From Rickettsiales bacterium (lineage in GTDB: Bacteria > Pseudomonadota > Alphaproteobacteria > Methylaequorales > Methylaequoraceae): a stretch of 64,000 nt of DNA. Shown piece after piece: positions 1 through 9,358 of this stretch. Positions within the stretch are counted from its first letter, which is position 1, and the number at the start of each line of letters is the position of its first letter. The notes beneath the pieces are model-generated. The model did not search any database and had not been told where the DNA came from. It saw nothing but the letters and a program-made list of their open reading frames with translations. The position numbers were made by a program, and so were the translations under genes. The stretch is from NCBI GenBank assembly GCA_002691145.1, contig NZHE01000024.1, positions 72,094 through 136,093 of the forward strand, written 5' to 3'.

Positions 1-2
1 AT

Positions 3-856
3 CTAAGCAAGAGAAAGAAGATTATTAAAATAATTCCTGAGGAGTTAGAAAAATTCCTTAAGGAAAATAAAAAGAAGATTACTCTTTTTATCCATCTAGG
101 AGCGAAGAGTTCAACAACAGAGTCAAATGCAAAAATTATATTAGATAACAATATTAATTTATCTTTATTTATTTGGGAATGGTGCTCTCAAAATGGCAAA
201 CGATTAATTTATGCTTCTTCTGCAGCAACATATGGAGATGGAAAAAATGGTTTTAAGGATTCACAAAAAGAAAGCTATTTATCTAATCTAGAACCACTGA
301 ATTTGTACGGATGGTCAAAACATATTATTGATAAGTTATTATTAAATCAAAAAAAAAGAAACCAACTCAATTAGTTGGTTTGAAGTTTTTTAATGTATAC
401 GGACCACACGAATATCACAAAGGACATATGCAAAGTGTAATTTATAAAATATACAATAGAATAATTAATAACAAAGAAGTTGAATTATTTAAATCTCACA
501 AAAAAGAATACGATAATGGTGAACAAGTTAGAGATTTTATCTATATTAAGGACGTTGTAAGCATAATCTTATGGTTTATTAACAATAAAAATATAAATGG
601 TTTATTTAATGTGGGAAGCGGCAAATCTAGAAGTTTTAATTCATTAGCAAGTTCTGTATTTAAATTCTCTAACAAAGAAAAAAAAATTAACTATATTAAT
701 ACTCCTCTTTTAATTAGAAAAAAATACCAATATTTTACTCAAGCTAATATGAAGAAAATATATAATGCAGGGTATACAAAAAAATTTTTTTCTTTAGAAG
801 AAGGCATTGAGGATTATGTTACTAAAACTTTAATGCAGAAGGATTCATATTTATAG
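3..856 (+). CDS. hldD: ADP-glyceromanno-heptose 6-epimerase, 5'-truncated by window edge and frameshifted
   Basis: HldD converts ADP-D-glycero-D-manno-heptose to the L-glycero form used in LPS inner core. The window starts inside the gene, so the N-terminal Rossmann GxxGxxG is absent. Frame 3 (from base 3) reads through GAKSSTTE, YASSAATYG and NLYGWSKH, giving the SDR catalytic Ser and the YxxxK pair, and then stops at 372-374. The continuation VGLKFFNVYGP, FKSHKKEYDNGEQVRDF and FNVGSG lies in frame 2 and ends at 854-856. The switch falls on the A9 run at 349-357, and one extra A would restore a single frame. The usual Cys of GACSSTTE is Lys here. The stop overlaps the lgt GTG start by one base. 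Family assignment is sure; whether the frameshift is real is open. Confidence 0.88.
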
Positions 857-1617
857 TGTATATCCACAACTTAGAACCAGTTGCTTTTAAAATTTTTAAT
901 GTAAATATTTATTGGTATTCCTTATCATACATTTTTGGTTTTTTTTTTAGTATTGTTCTTTCCAAAATTATTATAAAGAAAAAAAAAATAAATCTGAAAA
1001 TAAGTGTTATTGATGACTTTCTCACTTATGCTGTTTTAGGTGTAATATTGGGAGGAAGATTAGGCTATGTTTTATTTTATAATCTTGAATTTTACTATAC
1101 ATATCCAATAGAAATATTAAAAATATGGACTGGCGGAATGTCTTTTCATGGTGGATTGATTGGAGTTATTGTAGCAACTTTTGTTTTTTCTCAAAAAAAA
1201 AAAATCAACTTCTTAGTTCTCTCGAATATTATTGCAATTTGCGCACCTATAGGAATTTTCTTAGGAAGAATAGCTAACTTTATCAATGGTGAACTGTATG
1301 GTAAGAAAACTGACTTACCTTGGGGAGTGATTTTTGATTCCAATGAGATGATTGCGAGGCATCCGAGTCAACTTTATGAGGCTTTTTTTGAGGGAATTAT
1401 ACTTTTTATAATAATGTTAATATCACTGAAAGATAAATTTTTTGATAAATTTAATTCCTGCGCAATATTTTTAATCTTTTATAGTATTTTTCGTTTTATG
1501 ATTGAGTACATTAGGATTCCCGATCAACAAATTGGTTATTTAACATTAAATTTAACAATGGGACAGCTTTTATCAGTTCCGATGTTATTATTAGGCATTT
1601 ACATTTTAAAAAAATGA
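856..1617 (+). CDS. lgt: Prolipoprotein diacylglyceryl transferase
   Basis: This inner-membrane enzyme transfers diacylglycerol from phosphatidylglycerol to the lipobox Cys of prolipoproteins. The 253 residues are of normal family length, with about seven hydrophobic segments. Family landmarks are GGRLGY (66-71), GGMSFHGG (93-100, containing the essential-type His), the signature GRIANFINGELYG (137-149) and HPSQLYEA (169-176). The GTG start overlaps the hldD stop by one base, and the stop overlaps the midA start (ATGA), so translation is probably coupled. The gene contains an in-frame A12 run (1193-1204) that is intact, a useful contrast to the broken runs elsewhere. Confidence 0.96.
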   Translation: MYIHNLEPVAFKIFNVNIYWYSLSYIFGFFFSIVLSKIIIKKKKINLKISVIDDFLTYAVLGVILGGRLGYVLFYNLEFYYTYPIEILKIWTGGMSFHGGLIGVIVATFVFSQKKKINFLVLSNIIAICAPIGIFLGRIANFINGELYGKKTDLPWGVIFDSNEMIARHPSQLYEAFFEGIILFIIMLISLKDKFFDKFNSCAIFLIFYSIFRFMIEYIRIPDQQIGYLTLNLTMGQLLSVPMLLLGIYILKK

Positions 1618-2684
1618 CGAAAATACCATTTGATTTAAAACTTAAATTAAAAAAGAGAGGCTCTCTCTCACTATCTGAATATATCAATTTTTGTCTTTAT
1701 AATCCAAAAAGAGGGTATTATAGAACTCAAAATTCAGTTGGTAAAGATTTCACGACTTCACCGGAAATAAGCCAATTATTTGGTGAATGTATTGGAATTT
1801 TTTTTTTAAATTCAATTAACAATTTTTTTGAAAAAAATGAAATTTCTTTTTTTGAATTAGGACCTGGACAAGGTTCTTTATCTAAAGATATTATTAGAGT
1901 ATTAAACTACAAAAAACATCTTAAAAAAAAATTTCACTTAATTGAAATCAGCGACAAATTAATCTTAAGACAAAAGAAAAAGCTGAAAGATGAAATAGTA
2001 AAAAATAAAATTTTTTGGAGAAAAAATATAAACCTCTCAAAAATAAACACACCAATTTTTTTCTATTGCAACGAGTTCTTTGATGCTTTACCAATTGATC
2101 AATTTAAAAAAATAAACAACAATTGGCATGAAAAACTAATTTTTATGCGTAAAGATGGCAAACTAAGTTCTTATTATAAAAGGACCTCAAAAAAGATACC
2201 TATGTATTATCATTATTTAAAAAATGATTCAGTAATTGAGATCTCAAAGTCATATGAAAAATATCTTAAGAAAATTTTTCAATATCTTGAAAAATTTGGT
2301 GGAGTATTTGTGATTTTTGACTACGGCCCCTATAACAAGTCATTTATAAATACTTTACAAGGTATTTATAATAAAAATAAGTGTAGTATTTTTGAATATC
2401 CATGTGAATCAGATATTACCCATCATTTAGACTTCAATTTTATTATTGAGCTCTCAAAAGAATTCAGAGTAAAACATATAGGCCCCATTTCTCAGAGAGA
2501 ATTTTTGATTAAAAATGGTATACTGGAGAGATTTAAAATACTTGTGAATTCTAATAATCTAAATAAATATGGCAGTCTTAAAAAAGAACTCGATAGATTG
2601 ATAAACCCAAAAGAAATGGGAGAAATATTCAAATGTCTAATATTCTCAAATAAAAACATAAAAAAAATTTTAAATTATGAATGA
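1614..2684 (+). CDS. midA: MidA/NDUFAF7-family SAM-dependent methyltransferase
   Basis: This is a class I methyltransferase of the COG1565 family. The mitochondrial homologue NDUFAF7 dimethylates an arginine of the complex I 49-kDa subunit, and the bacterial role is inferred by homology. The 356 residues show the N-terminal FTTSPEISQLFGE (46-58), the SAM-binding ELGPGQGSLS (81-90) and the family motif NEFFDALP (153-160). It sits between lgt and pgeF, overlapping both by a few bases, an arrangement familiar in alphaproteobacteria. No odd features were seen. Confidence 0.9.
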   Translation: MTKIPFDLKLKLKKRGSLSLSEYINFCLYNPKRGYYRTQNSVGKDFTTSPEISQLFGECIGIFFLNSINNFFEKNEISFFELGPGQGSLSKDIIRVLNYKKHLKKKFHLIEISDKLILRQKKKLKDEIVKNKIFWRKNINLSKINTPIFFYCNEFFDALPIDQFKKINNNWHEKLIFMRKDGKLSSYYKRTSKKIPMYYHYLKNDSVIEISKSYEKYLKKIFQYLEKFGGVFVIFDYGPYNKSFINTLQGIYNKNKCSIFEYPCESDITHHLDFNFIIELSKEFRVKHIGPISQREFLIKNGILERFKILVNSNNLNKYGSLKKELDRLINPKEMGEIFKCLIFSNKNIKKILNYE

Positions 2685-3450
2685 TATGTATTTAAAGTTT
2701 CAGTCTCACAAAAATGACGATTATTATGAAAATAAAGTCTATGGTTTTTTTACTAAAAATGGAGGAGTAAGCAACGGAGATTTAAAATCACTTAATTGTG
2801 CATTCACAAAATTTGAATTAGATGAAAACGTCATAAAGAATAGAGCAATTGCCTGCAAGAGTTTAACGTTAGATCCAAATAAACTAGTATTACTGAACCA
2901 GGTTCACTCCTCAAAAGTTTTACTCATAGATAAAAAAAATTACAGAAATATTCATACAGCTGACGGAATGATCACTAAGGAGAAAGGAATTGTTTTGGGT
3001 ATTTTAACTGCTGACTGCGCTCCAGTTATAATTTTGGGGAAAAAATTTGTAGGAATTATTCATGTCGGTTGGCGAGGACTTTTAAACAATATCTTAAAAA
3101 ATACTTCTATTCTTTTAAAAAAAAAAGGTGAATCTATTGAGAACTCGATATTTATTGTGGGTCCTCACCTAAGATTGAATTCCTTCGAAGTACAAAATGA
3201 TTTTATTAATCATTTAATGAAATTTGGAGTAAATATCAAAGAGTATATAAAAACAACTAAATTAAAAACTTACTTTGATTTTTCGCAACTTATAAAAAAA
3301 AAAATTCAGTTATTAGGCGTTAAAAAAATTTTAATTTCAAAAGTTGATACATTTCGAAGTTCCGATAATTTTTTTAGCTATAGGTATAGTAAAATATTAG
3401 GTAAGAACTATTGTGGAAGGAACATTAGTATTGTAAGTATAAAAAAATAG
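2677..3450 (+). CDS. pgeF: Laccase-domain purine nucleoside phosphorylase / peptidoglycan editing factor
   Basis: Member of the YfiH/PgeF (COG1496, FAMIN-like) family. Some members act as multifunctional purine nucleoside enzymes and others as peptidoglycan editing factors; which applies here cannot be told from sequence. The metal-site residues are present: QVHS with H77, TADCAP with C114 and HVGWRG with H129. Length (257 aa) is standard. The start overlaps the end of midA by 8 bases. A 55-base gap separates it from prs, so it is probably the last gene of the hldD-lgt-midA-pgeF unit. Confidence 0.9.
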   Translation: MNDMYLKFQSHKNDDYYENKVYGFFTKNGGVSNGDLKSLNCAFTKFELDENVIKNRAIACKSLTLDPNKLVLLNQVHSSKVLLIDKKNYRNIHTADGMITKEKGIVLGILTADCAPVIILGKKFVGIIHVGWRGLLNNILKNTSILLKKKGESIENSIFIVGPHLRLNSFEVQNDFINHLMKFGVNIKEYIKTTKLKTYFDFSQLIKKKIQLLGVKKILISKVDTFRSSDNFFSYRYSKILGKNYCGRNISIVSIKK

Positions 3451-3505
3451 TTTTTTTTTAAACTCGTATAAAGTAAATTATAAATATTATATATAATGAT
3501 TAATA
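3451..3505 (+). promoter_or_regulatory. AT-rich gap before prs, likely promoter region
   Basis: This 55-base gap is the only break between pgeF and prs. It contains TATAAT-like strings (around 3489-3498) close to the prs ATG. In this AT-rich background such matches are weak evidence, so the call rests mainly on position at the head of the prs-rplY-pth-ychF run. Confidence 0.3.
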
Positions 3506-4438
3506 ATGAAAATAGTCTCAGGAAATAGTAATATAAGTCTAGCTGAATCTATAGCTCAGTATTTAAAAGTACCACTTGTTAATGCATCTATAAAAAAATT
3601 TCCTGATAAGGAAATATTCGTTGAGATTAAAGAAAATGTAAGAGGAGAGGAAGTTTTTGTGATACAGTCAACTTCTTTTCCTGCCAACGATCATGTAATG
3701 GAACTCCTAGTTACAATTGATGCTCTCAAGAGAGGATCTGCTAAAAATATATCTGCGATAATGCCTTACTATGGGTATGCAAGACAAGATAGAAAATCTG
3801 GTCCAAGAACACCAATATCTGCTAAATTAGTTGCAAATCTTATTAGCACAGCTGGGGCAGATAGAGCATTAATGGTAGATTTGCATGCTGGACAAATTCA
3901 AGGCTTTTTCGATATTCCAACAGATAATCTTTTTGCAGCTCCTGTATTTATAAAAGATATTAAAAAGAGGTTTAATGGTAATAATATAGTTATCGTTTCA
4001 CCAGATGTTGGGGGAGTCGTTAGGGCTAGAGCAATTGCAAAAAAATTAGATTGTGATTTGGCAATTATTGATAAAAGAAGAGAAAAAGCTGGTATTTCAG
4101 AAGTAATGAATATAATTGGAGATGTAGTTAATAAAAAGTGTATTCTTATAGATGATATATGTGATACCGCCGGTACATTGACAAATGCTGCTGTTGCTTT
4201 AAAAAATGAGGGTGCTGATTCAATTTTTTCTTACATAACTCATGGTGTGTTATCAAAACCTGCAGTTGAGAGAATAAATAATTCTCCAATTGATAAAATG
4301 ATATTAACTGATAGTATTCAAGCAACAGAAGATGTAACTAAATCTTTAAAAATTGAGCAAATATCTATCGCTTCCCTTATTGGTGAGGCAATCAATAGGA
4401 TAAGCGATAATCGTTCAGTTTCAAGTTTATTTGCTTAA
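3506..4438 (+). CDS. prs: Ribose-phosphate pyrophosphokinase
   Basis: PRPP synthase makes 5-phosphoribosyl-1-diphosphate from ribose-5-phosphate and ATP for nucleotide, His and Trp synthesis. The 310 aa match the family length. Visible motifs are [12 protein letters not shown] (93-104, ATP binding loop), [18 protein letters not shown] (125-142, PRPP synthetase signature) and DDICDTAGT (216-224, the ribose-phosphate binding loop). It is followed after 13 bases by rplY, and the prs-rplY-pth-ychF order is common in alphaproteobacteria. Confidence 0.97.
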   Translation: MKIVSGNSNISLAESIAQYLKVPLVNASIKKFPDKEIFVEIKENVRGEEVFVIQSTSFPANDHVMELLVTIDALKRGSAKNISAIMPYYGYARQDRKSGPRTPISAKLVANLISTAGADRALMVDLHAGQIQGFFDIPTDNLFAAPVFIKDIKKRFNGNNIVIVSPDVGGVVRARAIAKKLDCDLAIIDKRREKAGISEVMNIIGDVVNKKCILIDDICDTAGTLTNAAVALKNEGADSIFSYITHGVLSKPAVERINNSPIDKMILTDSIQATEDVTKSLKIEQISIASLIGEAINRISDNRSVSSLFA

Positions 4439-4451
4439 AAGGGGATAATGA

Positions 4452-5135
4452 ATGAGTGAAATTTTGAAAATTGAAGCAAACGAAAGAAAAATATCAGGAA
4501 CTGGTAACTCTCGCTCGGTTAGAAAAAATAACCAAGTTCCTGGTATAATTTATGGTGAAAAAAAAGAACCAATTCTAGTCTCTATTGATACCAAATTATT
4601 AGGCAAGCAAATTCAAAAACCAGGTTTTTTCTCAAACCAAATAGATCTCTCTATCAATGGTACAAGCCACAGGGTTCTTCCAAAAGATCTACAATTGCAT
4701 CCAGTAAAAGAGTCAATAGTTCATGTTGATTTTTTAAGGGTAGGTGCTAATACCAAAGTAACTGTTTCTGTTCCAGTCAGATTTATTAATGAGAATTTAT
4801 GTGGCGGGTTAAAGCAGGGTGGAGTCATCAACATTGTCAGACATGAGATTGAAGTTAAATCAGTAGTCGATAAAATACCAAGCGAGATAGAGGTAAATTT
4901 AGATGGTCTAGAAATCGGCGATAGTATTCACATTAGCTCAGTAAAATTAAATGAGGGTGTAAGTCCTGTCATTTCAGACAGAGATTTTACAATCGCAACA
5001 ATTGCACCACCTACAGTAGCAGTTGTGGAGGAGGAAAAGTCAACTGAAGAAACAGATCAAGATGAAAAATCTGACGAAAAGGATGGAACTAAAAGCGCCG
5101 AGTCAAAAGACAGTTCAAATGAAAATAAAGAATAA
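4452..5135 (+). CDS. rplY: 50S ribosomal protein L25/general stress protein Ctc
   Basis: This 5S rRNA-binding ribosomal protein is of the long TL5/CTC type: an N-terminal L25 fold (about 1-95, with RSVRKNNQVPGIIYG) followed by a C-terminal beta domain (about 96-190). The last 35 residues are an acidic Glu/Asp/Lys/Ser tail of low complexity, common in alphaproteobacterial L25. A purine-rich AAAAGGGGAT lies just upstream of the ATG and is one of the better Shine-Dalgarno matches in the window. Confidence 0.95.
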   Translation: MSEILKIEANERKISGTGNSRSVRKNNQVPGIIYGEKKEPILVSIDTKLLGKQIQKPGFFSNQIDLSINGTSHRVLPKDLQLHPVKESIVHVDFLRVGANTKVTVSVPVRFINENLCGGLKQGGVINIVRHEIEVKSVVDKIPSEIEVNLDGLEIGDSIHISSVKLNEGVSPVISDRDFTIATIAPPTVAVVEEEKSTEETDQDEKSDEKDGTKSAESKDSSNENKE

Positions 5136-5146
5136 TCATCTTAAAT

Positions 5147-5713
5147 ATGAGCTGCTTATTAGTTGGTTTAGGTAATCCTGGAAGCGAGTATAAGTATACT
5201 CGCCATAATATAGGGTTTTTAATAATTGATAAAATCAAGACTACTTATGAATTTCCAGATTACAAAGAAAAATTTGATGGAGTTTTTTCGTGCAATAGTT
5301 TGTTTAATGAAAAATTAATTTTATTTAAACCGATGTTATACATGAACAACTCTGGGATATCTGTTCAAAAAATAAAAAATTATTTTAATATCAACAAAGA
5401 AAATATGTTAATTTTTCATGACGACCTGGATATGGTAACGGGAAAAATTAGGTTGAAATTTAATGGTCGGGATGGAGGACATAATGGAATTAAAGATATA
5501 ATTGAAAAGATTGGATCTAATTTTCGTCGTTTAAAAATGGGAATTGGAAAAAATGAAAAGTTAGAAAATTCTAAAATGTATGTATTAAAAAACTTCAATA
5601 AAAATGAAAAAAATATAATCGATATCAAAATTAATAATGTAGTAGATAATCTAGAACACCTTGTATTTAAAAATTATGATAAATTTAATAACGAAATAAA
5701 AAATGGGATTTAA
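5147..5713 (+). CDS. pth: Peptidyl-tRNA hydrolase
   Basis: Pth releases tRNA from peptidyl-tRNA that drops off ribosomes. The 188 aa carry the full active-site set: GLGNPGSEYKYTRHNIGF with N10 and H20, MNNSG with N68, the HDDLD region with D93, and GGHNGIKDII with N113. It lies 11 bases after rplY and its last 11 bases overlap the start of ychF, a conserved neighbourhood. Confidence 0.97.
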   Translation: MSCLLVGLGNPGSEYKYTRHNIGFLIIDKIKTTYEFPDYKEKFDGVFSCNSLFNEKLILFKPMLYMNNSGISVQKIKNYFNINKENMLIFHDDLDMVTGKIRLKFNGRDGGHNGIKDIIEKIGSNFRRLKMGIGKNEKLENSKMYVLKNFNKNEKNIIDIKINNVVDNLEHLVFKNYDKFNNEIKNGI

Positions 5714-6800
5714 TTGTGGTATCCTTGGTTTGCCAAACGTTGGAAAATCAACATTATTTAATGCTTTAACATCAACTCAGATTGCCGAGTCAAAAAATTA
5801 TCCTTTCTGTACTATAGAGCCTAATATTGGAAAGGTTATGGTTAAAGATAAACGACTAGACAGAATATCTGAAATTTCAAAATCACAAAAAAAAATTTAT
5901 AATCGACTAGAATTTGTCGATATTGCGGGACTAGTCAGGGGTGCCAGTAAAGGTGAAGGTTTAGGTAATAAATTTTTAGGCAATCTTAATAATGTTGATG
6001 CAATTATTCATATTGTTAGATGTTTTGAGGATACAAATATTACTCATGTAAATAGCAGAATCGATCCCATAAACGATATTGAAATAATTGAAACTGAATT
6101 ATTATTGTCGGATTTAAATAAAGTTAATAACGCTTTGGAAAATTTATTAAAGAAAAGTAAAGGCAATTCAGAGGACAAGATAAAGATTGAGATTTTAAAT
6201 GGAGTAAAAGAAAATTTGAGTCAAGGGAAAATACTTCGAGACATAGAGTTTAATGCAGATGAAAAAAAAATAATCAAAGAATTTAGTTTTTTAACACTTA
6301 AACCTTTTATTTACGTATGCAATCTAGATGAAAATTCAATTGAAACAGGGAATAAGTTTTCCAAAACTGTAATTGAATATGCAAAAAACAGAAAAATAGA
6401 TTATCTTAAAGTATCTGCATCAATTGAATCTCAAATTTCTCAGATTGAAAATTATGATGAACGTATAGAATATTTAAACTCCATTAATATAAGAGAAAGC
6501 AGTCTCGATAAACTCATAAAAAAGGGATATAAGCTTCTAGATTTAATAACTTTTTTTACCTCAGGCCCAAAAGAGTCCAGAGCTTGGTCAGTAAAAGAGA
6601 AAAGTAGTGCACCAGAAGCGGCTGCAAAAATTCATACAGATTTTCAAAAGGGATTTATAAGAGCTGAAACAATATCTTATAAAGATTTTATAAAATTCAA
6701 TGGTGAATCAGGAGCAAAAGAAGCAGGAAGAGTTAGGCAAGAAGGAAAAGACTATTTGGTTGAAGATGGCGACATAATTACATTTAGATTTAATGTCTAG
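5703..6800 (+). CDS. ychF: Redox-regulated ATPase YchF (Obg family)
   Basis: YchF/OLA1 is a universally conserved TRAFAC P-loop NTPase that prefers ATP and associates with ribosomes. The 365 aa show G1 GLPNVGKST (9-17), the G3 region DIAGLVRGASKGEGLGNKFL, and a C-terminal TGS-like domain with the conserved ending around AGRVRQEGKDYLVEDGDII. The canonical G4 NKxD is replaced by NLDE, as is typical for YchF. Its 3' end overlaps the convergent aldolase gene by 11 bases. Confidence 0.96.
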   Translation: MGFNCGILGLPNVGKSTLFNALTSTQIAESKNYPFCTIEPNIGKVMVKDKRLDRISEISKSQKKIYNRLEFVDIAGLVRGASKGEGLGNKFLGNLNNVDAIIHIVRCFEDTNITHVNSRIDPINDIEIIETELLLSDLNKVNNALENLLKKSKGNSEDKIKIEILNGVKENLSQGKILRDIEFNADEKKIIKEFSFLTLKPFIYVCNLDENSIETGNKFSKTVIEYAKNRKIDYLKVSASIESQISQIENYDERIEYLNSINIRESSLDKLIKKGYKLLDLITFFTSGPKESRAWSVKEKSSAPEAAAKIHTDFQKGFIRAETISYKDFIKFNGESGAKEAGRVRQEGKDYLVEDGDIITFRFNV

Positions 6801-7428
6801 ATTTATAATCGTCAAACAAATCTATTACTTCGTCCATTTCAGAAGAAGTTAACAATTTATAATTTTTCAAGAGCTTACAAAGATAAAATTGTTTAGATAT
6901 TTTTTCAAGAGATTCCGCTAATTGTATAGCTTCCTCAAAACTTTTTCCTATTGTTATTTGACCATGATTTGATATTAAACAAGCTTTTCTATTTTTTAAA
7001 GCAATTAAAACATTCTTTCCAATTTCATCAGAACCAAATACAGCATACTTTGAACATCTAACATTTTTTCCACCAAATTCTGCAATCATGTAATGAAACG
7101 ACGGAATATTCTCTCTTGAACATGACAATACTGATGCATAGACTGAATGAGTATGAACAATACTATTGACATTATTAAATTTGTTATAAATTTTTAAATG
7201 CATTCCCCACTCGCTTGATGGTTTTACTTTGTTGTTGACATCTCCATTGAGAGAAATATGAGAAACTTGATTAATTTTGATATTTTTTGGGTTTACTCCA
7301 GACGGGGTTATGAGAAATCCATCATTCGTTCTTTGACTTATATTTCCCTCTGAACCAATATTAAGATTCTTATCAATTAAAGTTTGAGTATTCTCAATAA
7401 TTAATTTTTTTAACCTTGTTTTGCTCAT
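6790..7428 (-). CDS. Class II (FucA-like) aldolase, probable 5-methylthioribulose-1-phosphate / 5-deoxyribulose-1-phosphate aldolase
   Basis: A zinc-dependent class II aldolase of 212 aa that aligns nearly co-linearly with E. coli fuculose-phosphate aldolase as I recall it. Metal ligands fall at the FucA positions: E73 (SSEW), H92 and H94 (HTH), H155 (SNHG), plus Y113 in HYMIAEFGG. Because mtnP and mtnA lie immediately upstream in the same operon (4-base overlap with mtnA), the natural substrate is inferred to be the MtnA product, split to DHAP plus methylthioacetaldehyde or acetaldehyde (the DHAP shunt, Ald2 role). The alternative is MtnB dehydratase of the same superfamily; the FucA-type active site makes that less likely. 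Fold assignment is sure, substrate inferred. Confidence 0.82.
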   Translation of the reverse strand: MSKTRLKKLIIENTQTLIDKNLNIGSEGNISQRTNDGFLITPSGVNPKNIKINQVSHISLNGDVNNKVKPSSEWGMHLKIYNKFNNVNSIVHTHSVYASVLSCSRENIPSFHYMIAEFGGKNVRCSKYAVFGSDEIGKNVLIALKNRKACLISNHGQITIGKSFEEAIQLAESLEKISKQFYLCKLLKNYKLLTSSEMDEVIDLFDDYKSRH

Positions 7429-8503
7429 ATTTTTTGCTTCTTCAAAATTTTAACTATTTCTGACCTTTTAGCAATGCATAATCCATGTTCTGTTATCAAA
7501 CTAGTTATCATTTTCGAGGGTGTTACATCAAAAGCGGGATTATAGGTTTTTACTTCTTTTGGAAATATTCTTATATTTTTTACTTCATTATTTTCTAAAG
7601 ATTTTATGTGTGAAATCTCAGTTGAACTTCTTTCTTCAATTTGAATATTGTTTTTATTTGTTTTCATATTTCTATCAATTGTTGAAGATGGTAAAGCTAC
7701 ATAAAAAGGAATTTTGTTGTCAAAAGCTGCAAGAGCTTTTAAGTAAGTACCTATTTTATTACAAACATCGCCATTAATTGTAGTTCTATCACTTCCAACT
7801 ATACAAAGATCTACTAAACCATTTTTCATTAAATGACCCCCGGCATTATCAACAATTACGGTGTTTGGAATTTTTTCATTATATAATTCCCATGATGTTA
7901 ATACTCCTTGATTTCTTGGCCTGGTTTCATCAACCCAAATGTGCATTGGTATTTTTTTTTTTTAGCCATAAAGATTGGAGCTAAAGCAGTTCCCCAGTCG
8001 ATAGCAGCTAACCATCCGGCATTGCAATGCGTTAAAATATTAACTACTTTTTTCTTCTTCTGATAAATTTTTTCTATAATTTTACTACCATGCTTCCCGA
8101 TAGCTTTACATGATGCTAAATCACTTTTCAGAATATTTTTTGCAATTTTTAAAGCCTTTCTTGGTCTCAATTTAAAATCAATTTTAATACATTCATCTTT
8201 TACAATATCAATAGCCCACTTTAAATTAATGGCGGTAGGTCTAGTTGATAAAAGTTCTTTATGTGATCTTTCAATATTAATATCACTCGGATCCTTACTT
8301 AAAGAAATAGCCATTCCAAAAGCTGCTGTAACACCAATTAAAGGAGCGCCTCTAACTCTCATAAAAGAAATTGCTTCACAAAAAGATTTTAATTCTCTTA
8401 ATTCTATAATTTTAAGCTCAAATGGAAGTTTTGTTTGGTCGATAATTTTTACAACATTATTTTCTATCCAAAGTGTCTTATAAGATTTACCATTTACTTT
8501 CAT
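7425..8503 (-). CDS. mtnA: 5-methylthioribose-1-phosphate isomerase, frameshifted
   Basis: MtnA isomerises 5-methylthioribose-1-phosphate to methylthioribulose-1-phosphate. The N-terminal part (8503 to 7898) carries MRVRGAPLIGVTAAFG and THCNAGWLAAIDWGTALAPI, with the catalytic-type Cys. It then loses frame at a coding-strand A12 run (7952-7963). The remainder, HIWVDETRPRNQG, DNAGGHLM and GSDRTTINGDVCNKIGTY with the catalytic-type Asp, continues in the neighbouring frame to 7425. Adding one A joins them as MAKKKKIPMHIWVDETRP and gives a normal full-length enzyme. No other damage is visible, which argues for a sequencing undercall or transcript slippage rather than decay. It lies 3 bases after mtnP and overlaps the aldolase start. 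Confidence 0.9.
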
Positions 8504-8506
8504 TTT

Positions 8507-9358
8507 TTAGTCTAAAATTACTTTATATTTTTCTTTAATATCTTCCTTAATTTTTGAAAGGTTCGTTACTACTGAATTTTTTGTTAAATTTCTAATTTCT
8601 TCAGAACATTTTATCAATTTACATTTCGATATTTGATCAACAACTTTCAAAGCTTTTGAACTATTTTCATTTAATGTAGAAATTATTTGCTCAATTGTAA
8701 CCTTTTCATGATCAGGATGCCAACAATCATAATCAGTCACCATAGCTAACGATGAGTAACATATTCCAGCCTCTCTTGCTAATTTTGCTTCAGGCATATT
8801 CGTCATTCCAATTACATCACAACCCCATGACCTATATAATTCAGACTCGGCTAATGTAGAAAATTGTGGTCCTTCGATACAGATATACGTTCCAAAAGAA
8901 TGAAAATTGATGCCTAACTTTGTTAAAACCTCTACTAACATTTTATTAAGATTCTCAGAAGTTGGGTTTGCAAAAGGTATATGTACAACAATATCTTCTT
9001 CAAAAAATGTTTTACTCCTTAAATATGTTTTATCAATGAATTGGTCAACTATAACAAAATCACCAGGTTTGAAATCATTTCTTAAACTACCGACTGCTGA
9101 CATTGAAATAATGTTTTTGACGCCAATTTTTTTTAAACACTCTATATTCGCCCTATAATTTATTTTAGATGGACTTATATTGTGCACCCTTCCATGTCTA
9201 GGTAAAAAAGCGACTTTCCTATTATTCAAGTCTCCGACACAAATACTATCTGAGGGTTTACCAAAGTTAGATGTTATATCAACCCAATCTTGGTTTTTTA
9301 AATTAGAGATATTATATAAGCCACTGCCTCCAATAAAAGCAATTTCAATATTGTTCAT
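8507..9358 (-). CDS. mtnP: S-methyl-5'-thioadenosine phosphorylase
   Basis: MtnP phosphorolyses methylthioadenosine (often also 5'-deoxyadenosine) to adenine and the sugar-1-phosphate. The 283 aa show the family-2 phosphorylase features: GGSGLY near the N-terminus, PRHGRVHNISPSKINYRANI, and the signature run IEGPQFSTLAESELYRSW with GMTNMPEAKLAREAGICY and the purine-site MVTDYDCW. It starts 17 bases after petC ends, so it may be co-transcribed with the bc1 operon, and it heads the mtnP-mtnA-aldolase set. Confidence 0.94.
   Translation of the reverse strand: MNNIEIAFIGGSGLYNISNLKNQDWVDITSNFGKPSDSICVGDLNNRKVAFLPRHGRVHNISPSKINYRANIECLKKIGVKNIISMSAVGSLRNDFKPGDFVIVDQFIDKTYLRSKTFFEEDIVVHIPFANPTSENLNKMLVEVLTKLGINFHSFGTYICIEGPQFSTLAESELYRSWGCDVIGMTNMPEAKLAREAGICYSSLAMVTDYDCWHPDHEKVTIEQIISTLNENSSKALKVVDQISKCKLIKCSEEIRNLTKNSVVTNLSKIKEDIKEKYKVILD

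Noticed and set aside
380..856. Independent short gene starting with TTG at 380
   Set aside because: The residues before 380 in the same frame (PTQLVG) continue the HldD sequence, so this is the C-terminal part of a frameshifted gene.
6790..7428. Class II aldolase gene as MtnB dehydratase
   Set aside because: Residues and spacing follow fuculose-phosphate aldolase (SSEW, HTH, HYMI, NHG at 73, 92-94, 112-115, 154-156) more closely. The option is kept as a lower-probability alternative.
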